A DNA stretch of 22,302 nt from Hydrogenophilales bacterium RIFOXYD1_FULL_62_11 (lineage in GTDB: Bacteria > Pseudomonadota > Gammaproteobacteria > Burkholderiales > Thiobacillaceae): positions 19,159 to 41,460 of the forward strand of contig MGZO01000107.1 in NCBI GenBank assembly GCA_001802655.1. Reading direction: 5' to 3'. Position numbers and translations under genes: made by a program. Position 1 is the first letter of the stretch, and every line of letters starts with the position of its first letter. The notes below the pieces were generated by a model that was not told the origin of the DNA, made no database searches, and saw only the letters and a list, made by a program, of their open reading frames with translations. Below, one piece after another: positions 1 to 7,431 of this stretch.

Positions 1-705
1 GATCAGCTGACCAAACGGCAACCAGGTGACGAGGTCGTCGAATTCGCCACCCGCACCGCCGGGTTTGCTCGGCGTGCGCGAGACGTAGCATGCGTTGTCT
101 CCCAGCAGGTTTTCGTTTTCATCTGCGCTGCCAGGCGCGGCCAGCGTGTTGCCATTGACGTTGCGTGCGCCCCAGCCATTGGGGCCGTGCGAAACAAGCA
201 CGAACGGAACCCTTGACGCCACATCGACGGGGGCACACCCGTTTGAGCTTGCGATGACTTTCCAGGCGCCCGTCTCCTGGTCGATGCCAGAGGAAAATCC
301 GCTTATCCGGTTCGCCAGTTTGGCTGTCACCACATAGCGCAAGCGGTTGCCCCAGGCATCATGCGCAGCGCCGCCCAGATCGACCCAGGGAAAGTAGCCG
401 TAGGTTAGAGGACAGCTTCCGTCGAGGCCGGGGCCCAGTCCGGTAACCCGTGCTTCTTCGCGGCCATCCCCGTTGGTATCCGGGCAGGGCAGGTAGGGGC
501 GCTGATTGCCGTCGGTGGATTTGTGCGTCATGGCGTAGCCAATGATCGCCTCTTTTGCTTCTTCCAGTATTTTGTTGGTTTCCGCAACCCGTCGCGCCTG
601 GATCTGCGCCGACAGCGGCACCGCCAGTCCGCCGATCAGGATGGTGATGATGATCAGCACAATGGCCATCTCGATCAGAGTGAAACCCCGTTGGGTCTTG
701 ATCAT
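1..705 (-). CDS. Type IV prepilin / pseudopilin (partial, C-terminus beyond left edge)
   Basis: The frame opens with ATG at 705 and stays open for 235 codons to position 1, so the C-terminus is missing. Residues 1-7 are a short basic leader ending in Gly7. It is followed by FTLIE, with the conserved Glu at mature position 5, and a hydrophobic helix to about residue 30. This is the class III signal cut and N-methylated by a PilD-type prepilin peptidase. The globular part has YLPCPDTNGDG (Cys74), a second Cys98, a PW-DLG stretch and a DAWGNRLRY motif, typical of large pseudopilins with a disulfide-bonded beta domain. The start overlaps the upstream MshK-like stop by 4 nt (ATGA), and AGGA lies 9 nt upstream. 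It probably acts as a minor pilin or initiator of the MSH-like pilus, in the position of MshO or MshD. It looks too large for a typical major pilin. The family call is firm; the exact subunit role is inference. Confidence 0.88.
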   Translation of the reverse strand, partial: MIKTQRGFTLIEMAIVLIIITILIGGLAVPLSAQIQARRVAETNKILEEAKEAIIGYAMTHKSTDGNQRPYLPCPDTNGDGREEARVTGLGPGLDGSCPLTYGYFPWVDLGGAAHDAWGNRLRYVVTAKLANRISGFSSGIDQETGAWKVIASSNGCAPVDVASRVPFVLVSHGPNGWGARNVNGNTLAAPGSADENENLLGDNACYVSRTPSKPGGAGGEFDDLVTWLPFGQLI

Positions 706-1124
706 GGCGTGGGGTCCTTTTCGCTGCTTGCGGGGGGCAGGGGGCGCTGCACTTGGTAGGGTTCGTACAGCTTGCCGTTGGCGCGGACCTGTCCCGGTTT
801 CATGTTCGATATCCCGGTGGTTCCGGTCTGCGCCTTGCCGTCTACCCAGCGGGTGGTTTTGCCGTCGGAACGGATCAGCACGCCGTCAAACTTGACCGCT
901 GCGGAGGGGGCGTCGGGCGAGCCAGGCTGGCTGGGTGAAAGAGGGGGGCGGGTGCGGGCAGTTTGCATCTCGGCGCGTTGCGCCGGGGTGAAAAACAGAC
1001 GTTCCAGTCCGGCCGGAGGCGTGTCTGCGGCGCCCAGCGGAAGGGGCAGCAGACAGATTGCCGCCAGGAGGCGCAGGGCCTGCCGGGTCCGGCCGGCCTT
1101 GTTGAGGGAATGGCGCGTGCTCAT
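702..1124 (-). CDS. mshK: MshK-like secreted pilus-assembly protein
   Basis: This 140-residue protein has an N-terminal basic region and a Leu/Ala-rich hydrophobic core ending near LGA-AD (about residue 33), which reads as a Sec signal peptide. The mature part contains the motif RLFFTPAQRAEM and then a small FDGVLIRSDGKTTRWVDGK segment. This resembles the short PilP-like or GspC-like proteins found in MSH clusters at the mshK position. It is expected to sit in the periplasm and to link the inner-membrane MshI/J complex with the secretin; that role is inferred from position. Its start overlaps the MshJ stop by 4 nt (ATGA), and its stop overlaps the prepilin start in the same way, so translation is probably coupled on both sides. 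Sequence conservation in this family is low, so the symbol is mainly positional. Confidence 0.72.
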   Translation of the reverse strand: MSTRHSLNKAGRTRQALRLLAAICLLPLPLGAADTPPAGLERLFFTPAQRAEMQTARTRPPLSPSQPGSPDAPSAAVKFDGVLIRSDGKTTRWVDGKAQTGTTGISNMKPGQVRANGKLYEPYQVQRPLPPASSEKDPTP

Positions 1125-1735
1125 GGTGTGGGACTCCCGGTTTTTTCCGCCGGGTTGTCAGCCACGGTAAACCACAGCAGCTCGCATTCGGCACTGAGTT
1201 GCGGCGCACGGGCGACGCCCGCGAACGTGTCGTTCAAACGTGACAGCCGACACCCCTGCACGCGAACCACGCCCGGCGCGCGCGCCTTGAGTGCCGTCAA
1301 AAAATGGGTGAGATCGGTTTCCACCAGCAGTGGAAGGGTCAGGGTCATCACCGTCTGGCCGAGCGGCAAGCCTTGCGCCAGTTCGGGTGGCGAGGCGGTG
1401 CGCGGGGCGAGCCGGTAATCAAGGCCATACAGCCCCGTGTCGCGGTTGGCATGTTGCGCCGCCTCGATCCAGGCCAGGCGGTCTTCCGCGCCGATAAAGC
1501 CGCTTGCGGCAAGCGTCTGATAAGCGACGAGATGAGTGGTGATGAGGTGTTGCTGCTGACGGCTGTGGTCGAGTCGCTGCTGCGCTGACTTGAGCGTGTT
1601 TTGCTGGTGTTGCAAGGCCTGTTCAGCCTGCTCCGCCAGATCCTGGCTCCACCAGATGCCGCCGATGGTCAGCAGCACGGCGGCCAGCAGAAGCAACAGC
1701 GGCAGTTTGAGGGCGGGAAGCGGCGGACGGCTCAT
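1121..1735 (-). CDS. mshJ: MshJ-like (PilO-type) inner-membrane pilus assembly protein
   Basis: The protein has 204 residues. A single membrane segment (about residues 11-29, very Leu-rich) is followed by a Gln/Ala-rich coiled coil (about 30-65) and a small periplasmic alpha/beta domain. This is the PilO/GspM architecture. PilO-like proteins pair with PilN-like proteins to form the periplasmic alignment subcomplex of type IV pili and type II secretion. The gene starts inside the mshI stop (4-nt ATGA overlap) and ends inside the mshK start, as expected for proteins made in matched amounts. The product call rests on architecture and gene order (mshI-J-K) rather than on catalytic residues, since the family has none. 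Confidence 0.8.
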   Translation of the reverse strand: MSRPPLPALKLPLLLLLAAVLLTIGGIWWSQDLAEQAEQALQHQQNTLKSAQQRLDHSRQQQHLITTHLVAYQTLAASGFIGAEDRLAWIEAAQHANRDTGLYGLDYRLAPRTASPPELAQGLPLGQTVMTLTLPLLVETDLTHFLTALKARAPGVVRVQGCRLSRLNDTFAGVARAPQLSAECELLWFTVADNPAEKTGSPTP

Positions 1736-3234
1736 GGCTGGGCCTCGCGATATTCCAGACTGAGACTGAAGCGTGCAGCGGGAGCGTCAGCCAGGTTGGG
1801 ATCATAAGTTTTGCCAGACAGGGTCTGGCTGGAGTCGGCATTGACCGGGCTGCTTTGCAGGCTCACGTTGTGCAAAACGGGAATCGCCTGCAGGTGACTG
1901 ATGAAGCGTTCGATGTGCTGCATCGCGGCGCGATAGTTGCCGTCGAACGGGGTCAGGGCGGCATCGAGCGTGAGCGTTGCCGGGCCGGCAGGATCGGTCG
2001 TGTTGCTCCAGCTCAGGCTGTCAAGACGGATCAGGGGGGCGGCTTGCATGGCCTGGCTGATGGCCACCATCGCGCCATGGGCATCCGGCTCGGGCAGCTT
2101 GAGCTGGCGCGCCAGGGCAACGGTTTGCGCCAGTTGTTCGGGGCTGGCCGCCTGGGTGGGAAAGGTGCGGGCAATGGCTTGATAGCGGGCGTCGAGCTGG
2201 TTTTGCTGCTGGCTCAGTTGCCCGGTTTGTTCGTTCAGGTCTTGCGCGTGCAGCCAGTAGGCGGCCGTGATGCCTACCCCGAACAAGGCGATGAGCCCGG
2301 CGGCGGTGTGCAGGCCGCGCCGCCAGCGGTACTCGGTGTGGTGCCGCAGCAGTTCGGGCGGCGCCAGGTTCAGCTGCACGGATTCGTCGGCAATGGCAGC
2401 CAATGGCGCGATTTCCGGCGTGGCCGCAAGGAAATTGTCGGGGATGCGCAGTGCGCGCGCGAGCGTGGCGAGATCGATCTGGCGGGCGCTGAATGCCGGG
2501 TCGGCATTCAGCGGCGCCTGGGCACTGTCGAGCTGGCCGCTGGGGTCGAGCAGCAATACGTGGAGACGGGCTTCGCGCGGCAGAATGCGCTGGCCGGTGA
2601 GGTACAGCTGCGTTTTGCTGATTTCGTCGGCGGCGTTGCTGGGCAGCTGGGTCGGGGTGTCGCCTCCGATGAGGCGAGAAAAACGCAGCAGGCCGTCGTG
2701 GTAATACGACAGGCGCAAACTGTTGTTGAGGCGGTAGGCCAGCAGGGTGTGCGGTTCCTGCAGCCGCAGTTTGTGCAACATATGCTGGCAGGCCAGCGCA
2801 AGCGGGGTGATCCCGGCCAATGGCACCTGTTCGCGGTGCAGGATGCTGAGCCAGGGCGTCAGCCAGTCGGCGTCGGTCAGCGCGGCCAGCAGGTAACGGT
2901 CATCGCGGCGGCCGGTCGTCTCGCGCGCCTGCCGCCAGGCACCCATGAAGCGGGCATTGCGAAACACCTGCTTGAGTTTGCGCGCCAGTAATTCGTCACG
3001 TGCGCGTCCCTGAACATGCGGCAGGATGTCGCTGCGGTAGTCTTCATCTACCGTATCAACGACCAGCAGAACCGGCAGTTTTTTGTGTTTGAGAATGACT
3101 TTCTGAAAGCTGGCAAGGCCGGCAGCGGTGGCGGAAAACTCGCCCAGCCAGTGCATCTGACCCGGACGCCAGTCGAGCACGCCGATCTGACGCGGCGTGG
3201 CAAGCAGGATCAGGCGGTGGTCGAACAGGCTCAT
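1732..3234 (-). CDS. mshI: MshI-like pilus biogenesis protein (PilM/PilN-type fusion)
   Basis: The protein has 500 residues. Residues 1 to about 290 form a cytoplasmic region resembling a degenerate PilM/GspL actin-like fold (for example FSRLIGGDTPTQ near 185 and the following helix EISKTQLYL). One transmembrane helix follows at about 307-328. A Gln-rich coiled coil (330-355) and a PilN-like periplasmic domain complete the protein. MshI proteins of this type replace separate PilM and PilN subunits and connect the cytoplasmic ATPase to the periplasmic alignment complex. ATG at 3234 overlaps the mshG stop by 4 nt, and the gene ends within the mshJ start. A long plus-strand open frame antiparallel to it is a G+C-driven shadow. 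Confidence 0.85.
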   Translation of the reverse strand: MSLFDHRLILLATPRQIGVLDWRPGQMHWLGEFSATAAGLASFQKVILKHKKLPVLLVVDTVDEDYRSDILPHVQGRARDELLARKLKQVFRNARFMGAWRQARETTGRRDDRYLLAALTDADWLTPWLSILHREQVPLAGITPLALACQHMLHKLRLQEPHTLLAYRLNNSLRLSYYHDGLLRFSRLIGGDTPTQLPSNAADEISKTQLYLTGQRILPREARLHVLLLDPSGQLDSAQAPLNADPAFSARQIDLATLARALRIPDNFLAATPEIAPLAAIADESVQLNLAPPELLRHHTEYRWRRGLHTAAGLIALFGVGITAAYWLHAQDLNEQTGQLSQQQNQLDARYQAIARTFPTQAASPEQLAQTVALARQLKLPEPDAHGAMVAISQAMQAAPLIRLDSLSWSNTTDPAGPATLTLDAALTPFDGNYRAAMQHIERFISHLQAIPVLHNVSLQSSPVNADSSQTLSGKTYDPNLADAPAARFSLSLEYREAQP

Positions 3235-4436
3235 AACGGCAGGTTTCCAATCAGGTCGTAAACCGGCAACAGCACCGACACCAGAATGCCGCCAAGCAGC
3301 AGGCCGAGGATGGCTGTCAGCGCAGGCTCCAGGATCTTCAGACCGCTGTCGATCGAGTCGAGCACTTCCTGGTTGTAAAAAACCGTCACGTTGTCCAGCG
3401 CCTCGTCGAGCGCGCCGGTGGTCTCACCCACGCGCAGCATGCGGATCACCAGCGGCGGAAACAGCCCCAGCGACTGGAAACTTTCCGACAGCCCTCGGCC
3501 GTCGGCGATTTGTTGCGCGGCACGGCGGATGCCACTGGCAATGATGCGATTGCCTGCGACCATTTCACCGGCGCGCAGGGCGTCGAGCACGGTGACCCCG
3601 GAGCGGTACATCATCGACAAAGTGTTGGTGAAACGCGACAGCACGATTTTCTGCACGATGGGCCCGATTACCGGCAGCCGCAACTGGGTGCGATCCCACC
3701 ACTCGCGCCCGGCCTCGCTTCGCGTCACCCACAAGGGCAAACCAATACCCACTGCCAGCATCAGCAGCAGGCCGATCAGCCAGTACGAGCGCATCGCACT
3801 CGATATCGCCATCAAAACAAGCGTTGGCAACGGCAGTTCAACGCCCATGGTCTGCACCAGCGTGAGCACCTGCGGCACCAGGTAAATCATCAGGAACAGG
3901 ATGGCGGCGCCGACGACGATCAGCACCATGGCCGGGTAGATCATCAGCCGTTTGGCCTTGGATGCGACTTCTTCCTGCCACTTCAGCGATTCGCCGAGGC
4001 GCTCGAACACCGTATCCAGCAGCCCGGTTTGTTCCCCCGCCTTGATGCTGTGGACGAACACCGCACCGAACACTGCCGGATGCGCGGCGAGCGCCTGCGA
4101 CAATACCTTGCCGCCCTCCAGGTCTTCCAGCAGCGCGGTGAGGACATCGCGAAAGCCGCGTTTTTCCATGGTGTCGCGCAGATCGCGCAGGCCATCGAGC
4201 AGCGGAATCCCGGCGCGGGTGATGTAGCGCATATGGATGCAGAACGTCACCAGGTCGCGCCGAGTGACGCGTTCGCGTCCTTGCGGGGCGTATTGCCGCG
4301 ACAGCTCGGACAAGGTGACAAGATCGAGCCCCATGCGCTTCAGACGCAGTTCGAGGTCGACATCGTTGACGGCCGACAGCGTGCCTTTTACGTTGCGGCC
4401 GGTCTGATCGATGGCGCGGTAGTCGAAGAAGGGCAT
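3231..4436 (-). CDS. mshG: MshG, GspF/PilC-family inner-membrane platform protein
   Basis: The protein has 401 residues, the normal length for the GspF/PilC family. The N-terminus MPFFDYRAIDQTGR is canonical. Two homologous cytoplasmic GspF domains lie at about 65-188 and 268-390, both with the family signature (GIPLLDGL/GVTVLDAL and GEQTG/GETTG). Transmembrane helices are at about 165-190, 216-237 and 371-395. The protein anchors the MshE ATPase and converts its motion into pilin extraction from the membrane. The start is fixed by homology, but there is no recognisable Shine-Dalgarno sequence in front of it; the upstream bases are CCAGGGGCC-type repeats (see spacer). It is followed by mshI with a 4-nt overlap. 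Confidence 0.94.
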   Translation of the reverse strand: MPFFDYRAIDQTGRNVKGTLSAVNDVDLELRLKRMGLDLVTLSELSRQYAPQGRERVTRRDLVTFCIHMRYITRAGIPLLDGLRDLRDTMEKRGFRDVLTALLEDLEGGKVLSQALAAHPAVFGAVFVHSIKAGEQTGLLDTVFERLGESLKWQEEVASKAKRLMIYPAMVLIVVGAAILFLMIYLVPQVLTLVQTMGVELPLPTLVLMAISSAMRSYWLIGLLLMLAVGIGLPLWVTRSEAGREWWDRTQLRLPVIGPIVQKIVLSRFTNTLSMMYRSGVTVLDALRAGEMVAGNRIIASGIRRAAQQIADGRGLSESFQSLGLFPPLVIRMLRVGETTGALDEALDNVTVFYNQEVLDSIDSGLKILEPALTAILGLLLGGILVSVLLPVYDLIGNLPL

Positions 4437-4448
4437 GAGGATCAGGCA

Positions 4449-4482
4449 CCAGGGGCCAGCAGGGGCCAGGGATCAGGGGGCC
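4449..4482. repeat. Iterated CAGGGGCCAG-type short repeats before mshG
   Basis: The plus strand reads CCAGGGGCCAG, then AGGGGCCAGG, then GATCAGGGGGCC, imperfect copies about 11 nt apart. A partial copy (GATCAGGCACC) runs to the left. On the mRNA strand these become pyrimidine-rich CCCTGGCCCC units occupying the place where the mshG ribosome binding site should be. Origin and function are unknown. Confidence 0.65.
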
Positions 4483-4537
4483 GGGAACGAGCGGCTGCGC
4501 CGCGCTTCAGATTACAAAAACCTGCAGTGACGCTCCT

Positions 4538-4565
4538 TGAATCCTGAATCCCGAATCCTGAATCC
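4538..4565. repeat. Four tandem copies of a 7-bp unit (TGAATCC)
   Basis: Units are at 4538-4544, 4545-4551, 4552-4558 and 4559-4565. Three are TGAATCC and the third is CGAATCC. The array begins 5 nt outside the mshE stop codon, so it is in the 3' flank of mshE and the leader of mshG. Copy number could change by slippage, but this would alter spacer length only and no reading frame. Confidence 0.9.
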
Positions 4566-4569
4566 TGCA

Positions 4570-6267
4570 TCACACCCGCCCCGTCAAATCCACCACCCGC
4601 GCCACTTCATCCAGCGAGGTAATGCCATCGCGCACACGCTGCAGGCCGTCTTCCGCCAGCGGGCGGTAACCAAGCTCGAATGCGGCCCGGCGAATGTCAT
4701 GCAGGGGCGCGTGATTGGCGACCAGTTCATCAAGGGTCGGATCCATCCGCAGTACTTCGATCAGTGCCAGCCGGCCTTTGTAGCCTTTGTTGCTGCAGGC
4801 GGGGCAGCCTGCGGCGCGATAGATCGTCGGCGGGCTTTCCGGGTCTGCGCCGAGGATGCGGGCTTCGTGTTCGTCTGGCGTGTAGGCCTCTTTGCAGTGT
4901 GGGCACAGTTTGCGCACCAGCCGCTGGGCGATGACGCCGATGATGTTGCCGGACAGGATGCCGGGCAGGATGCCGATGTCCATCAGGCGCGGAAACACGC
5001 CGAGCGCGGAGTTGGTGTGCAGGGTGGTGAACACCTGGTGACCGGTCATGGCGGCGCGGAACGCCATCTCGGCGGTGTCCTTGTCGCGCACTTCGCCGAC
5101 CAGAATGATGTCGGGGTCCTGCCGCATGATGGAACGGATACCGTTGGCGAAATCGAGCTTGAGGGTTTCGTTGACCGAGCTCTGGCGCATCAGCGTGACC
5201 GGGTATTCGACCGGGTCTTCCAGCGTCATGATGTTGACGGTTTCGTTGTTGAGGTGCGACAGCATCGAATACAGCGTGGTGGTTTTGCCAGAGCCGGTCG
5301 GACCGGTGACGACCAGGATGCCTTCGGGGCGCGCCATCATCAGTTGCAGCTCGCGCAGGGCGTCGTCGGTGAACCCCATGTACTCGAGCGGCATGATGGA
5401 TTTTTCGCGGTCGAGAATCCGCAGCACCAGGTTTTCGCCGTGGATGCCGGGTTGGCTCGACACCCGGAAGTCGATCGGGCGGCCGTTCAGTGTCAACGAC
5501 ATGCGGCCGTCCTGCGGCGCGCGCGTTTCGGCGATGTTCATCCCCGACAGCACTTTCAGCCGCACCAGAATGCCCGGCCAGTAGGCCTTGTGCAGGCTGC
5601 GGATCTGCTCCAGCACGCCGTCGATGCGGTAGCGGATGCGCAGGAAGGAATGCTCGGGTTCGAAGTGGATGTCGGAGGATTCGCGCTTCACCGCGTCGGT
5701 GAGCAGCGCGCCCACCAGCCGCACCACCGGCTGGGTGTATTCCTCGGTGTCGGGGTTGAGGCTGGCGTAATCGACTTCGCCGGTTTCGATCTCGCGCAGG
5801 ATGCCGTCGAGTGACAGATCGAAGCCGTAGAACTTGTCGATGCACTCGAGCAGCTGCGCTTCGCCTGCAAGCAGGGTGTCGATTTCGAGCTGGCCGCCGA
5901 GCGCGGCTTTCAGCTGGTCGAGCGCGACCACGTTGAACATGTCGGTGGTCGCCAGCGTCAGCACGTTGCGCGCGGCGTCATGCGCAATTGGCAGCAGGTG
6001 GTGGCGGCGCGCGAAGTCTTCCGGTACCAGTTGCAGCGCCTCGGGGTCGGCCACCACCTGGGTGAGGTCGATGCCCTGGCTGCCGAGCGCGTTGGCGAGC
6101 TGGTCGCGCAGCACCGCTTCGGTCATGAAGCCCAGCGCGGTCAGCTGGCGGCCGATCGGCAGGCCGGAAATTTTCTGCTCTTTCAGACCGATGCGCAGTT
6201 GGTCGAGGGTGATGAGTCCCTGGCTGACCAGGGTTTCGCCCATGCGGAGTTTTTTACGGCGCTCCAT
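4570..6267 (-). CDS. mshE: MshE, c-di-GMP-binding pilus extension ATPase (GspE/PilB family)
   Basis: This 565-residue cytoplasmic hexameric ATPase drives pilus polymerisation. An MshEN domain at the N-terminus has two 24-residue copies of the c-di-GMP motif (R-x-G-x-x-L-V-x-x-G...L...L..Q) at residues 8-31 and 37-60, separated by exactly 5 residues. That is the arrangement known for Vibrio MshE. The catalytic part shows Walker A GPTGSGKT (322-329), Walker B DPDIILVGEVRD (384-395), a His box around 408-419 and the zinc-binding cysteines C455, C458, C488 and C491 of the extension-type subfamily. ATG at 6267 has AAGG 7 nt upstream, overlapping the mshN stop, and the gap to mshN is 9 nt. The four-cysteine motif argues against a PilT retraction ATPase. 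Confidence 0.96.
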   Translation of the reverse strand: MERRKKLRMGETLVSQGLITLDQLRIGLKEQKISGLPIGRQLTALGFMTEAVLRDQLANALGSQGIDLTQVVADPEALQLVPEDFARRHHLLPIAHDAARNVLTLATTDMFNVVALDQLKAALGGQLEIDTLLAGEAQLLECIDKFYGFDLSLDGILREIETGEVDYASLNPDTEEYTQPVVRLVGALLTDAVKRESSDIHFEPEHSFLRIRYRIDGVLEQIRSLHKAYWPGILVRLKVLSGMNIAETRAPQDGRMSLTLNGRPIDFRVSSQPGIHGENLVLRILDREKSIMPLEYMGFTDDALRELQLMMARPEGILVVTGPTGSGKTTTLYSMLSHLNNETVNIMTLEDPVEYPVTLMRQSSVNETLKLDFANGIRSIMRQDPDIILVGEVRDKDTAEMAFRAAMTGHQVFTTLHTNSALGVFPRLMDIGILPGILSGNIIGVIAQRLVRKLCPHCKEAYTPDEHEARILGADPESPPTIYRAAGCPACSNKGYKGRLALIEVLRMDPTLDELVANHAPLHDIRRAAFELGYRPLAEDGLQRVRDGITSLDEVARVVDLTGRV

Positions 6268-6276
6268 GCGGTGACC

Positions 6277-7431
6277 TTACTGAACCGACTTCAGTTGTTG
6301 CACCCGGCTTGCCGCCTGGGCGCGATCAAAGCGGTATGTGCCGGGAGAGGTGAGGGCATTCTCGTAGTACGTCAGCGCAGCGGCAGTCTGATGCAGCTGA
6401 TCGAGGCTGACGGCGAGGTTGTAGGCGTAATCGGCATTACCGGGTGCGCCGCGATACGCCTCGAAGTAGGCGGCCTGGGCATCGTTCCAGCGTCCCTGGC
6501 CGGCATAGAGGTTGCCCAGGGTTTGATGGAGCTGCGGGCTGGGATCGCGTTCGATCAGTATCTTCAGGCGGCTTTCGGCTGCCTGGCTGTCGGTGTTGCC
6601 GAGCAGGTCGAGCAGGGCACCTTGCGCGGTGGCATTGCGTGGATCGAGGTCGAGTACTTCGCGGTACAGGCGTTGCGCGTCGGCCTCGCGGTTTTGCACG
6701 CTGGCGATGGTGGCCAGGCCCAGCAAGGCATCGACATTGCCGCCGTTTGCATTGGCCCGGGTGTAGAGGCGTTGCGCGTCTGCCAGCGCGCCACGTTGAT
6801 AGGCAGCGTAAGCCTGGCTCAGCAGCGTGTTATGCGCATCGGGCCGAAACAGGGGCGATTCGGCTGGCATGGGCGTGGACGCAGAACGGCTGGCGCGAGG
6901 CGTGCTGCGCGCGGCGGGGGCTGGCTTCGCAATTGGCTCGGGCGGCGCTGGCGGGGACTCGATTGCGGCGGGTTCGGCTGGCATCGTTTCCGGCGCAGCG
7001 GGTGCAATTGGAATGGCAACGATCGGGACCGATTCCTCCGGCGCGGCAGCAGGCGCAGCAACGCTTGCCGGCGGTGGGACGATCACTGCCGGCGGTTGCA
7101 GGGCAAAGTACAGATAAATGCCGTATCCCAGCGCCACCAGTGTGGCCAGTACGGCGGTGAGCGGTACCAGTGAAAGCTGTGGCCAGCGGAAAGCCGGTTT
7201 GCGGCGGGCCGCCTCTGCGGGTGCCAGGCCATTGCTGCCAAACAGCAGGTCGGGTGGTTCCACCCATTCGTGTGCGTCGGCTGAATCCGTCTGGGCGGCT
7301 TTGGTGTGTGCAGCCACGGGTTCGAGTTCGAGGTCGTCCAAGTCCGATCCGCGCAGTTCAGGTTTGCCCGCGCCGGATTTGTTCGGGTTGGCGGACTCAG
7401 CCTGTTTGAGCGCTTTGAGCAGCAGGCTCAC
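6277..7431 (-). CDS. mshN: MshN-like TPR protein, inner-membrane anchored
   Basis: The protein has 384 residues. The N-terminus MSLLLKALKQAE is the conserved cytoplasmic start seen in GspB/MshN-like proteins. A single membrane helix at about 85-111 is followed by a Pro/Ala-rich linker (112-185) and then tandem TPR motifs from about 200 to the end. The periplasmic TPR part probably helps secretin assembly or contacts with pilus components; the function is not well defined for the family. The start codon is GTG at 7431 and overlaps the mshL stop by 4 nt (GTGA), so translation is likely coupled. mshE follows after 9 nt. Alternatively it could be described only as a TPR-repeat protein, but its position between mshL and mshE matches mshN. 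Confidence 0.86.
   Translation of the reverse strand: MSLLLKALKQAESANPNKSGAGKPELRGSDLDDLELEPVAAHTKAAQTDSADAHEWVEPPDLLFGSNGLAPAEAARRKPAFRWPQLSLVPLTAVLATLVALGYGIYLYFALQPPAVIVPPPASVAAPAAAPEESVPIVAIPIAPAAPETMPAEPAAIESPPAPPEPIAKPAPAARSTPRASRSASTPMPAESPLFRPDAHNTLLSQAYAAYQRGALADAQRLYTRANANGGNVDALLGLATIASVQNREADAQRLYREVLDLDPRNATAQGALLDLLGNTDSQAAESRLKILIERDPSPQLHQTLGNLYAGQGRWNDAQAAYFEAYRGAPGNADYAYNLAVSLDQLHQTAAALTYYENALTSPGTYRFDRAQAASRVQQLKSVQ

Larger units (their letters stand above)
4437..4569. other. mshE-mshG spacer, the one long gap in the pilus operon
   Basis: This 133-bp non-coding gap separates two genes that lie in an otherwise overlapping operon. It contains two simple-repeat patches (listed separately) and a middle part without recognisable structure. 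In the mRNA sense an AGGAG follows directly after the 7-bp repeat, but it is about 100 nt from the mshG start and no ORF follows it. I see no convincing terminator or sigma-70 promoter. Confidence 0.7.

Noticed and set aside
1855..2991. 378-residue plus-strand open frame opposite mshI
   Set aside because: Antisense shadow of a confidently assigned gene, with Gly/Gln/Val-rich low-information sequence and no ribosome binding site or neighbours on that strand.
4537..5814. 425-residue plus-strand open frame opposite mshE
   Set aside because: Begins inside the 7-bp repeat area and runs antisense to the mshE catalytic domain; no family motif.
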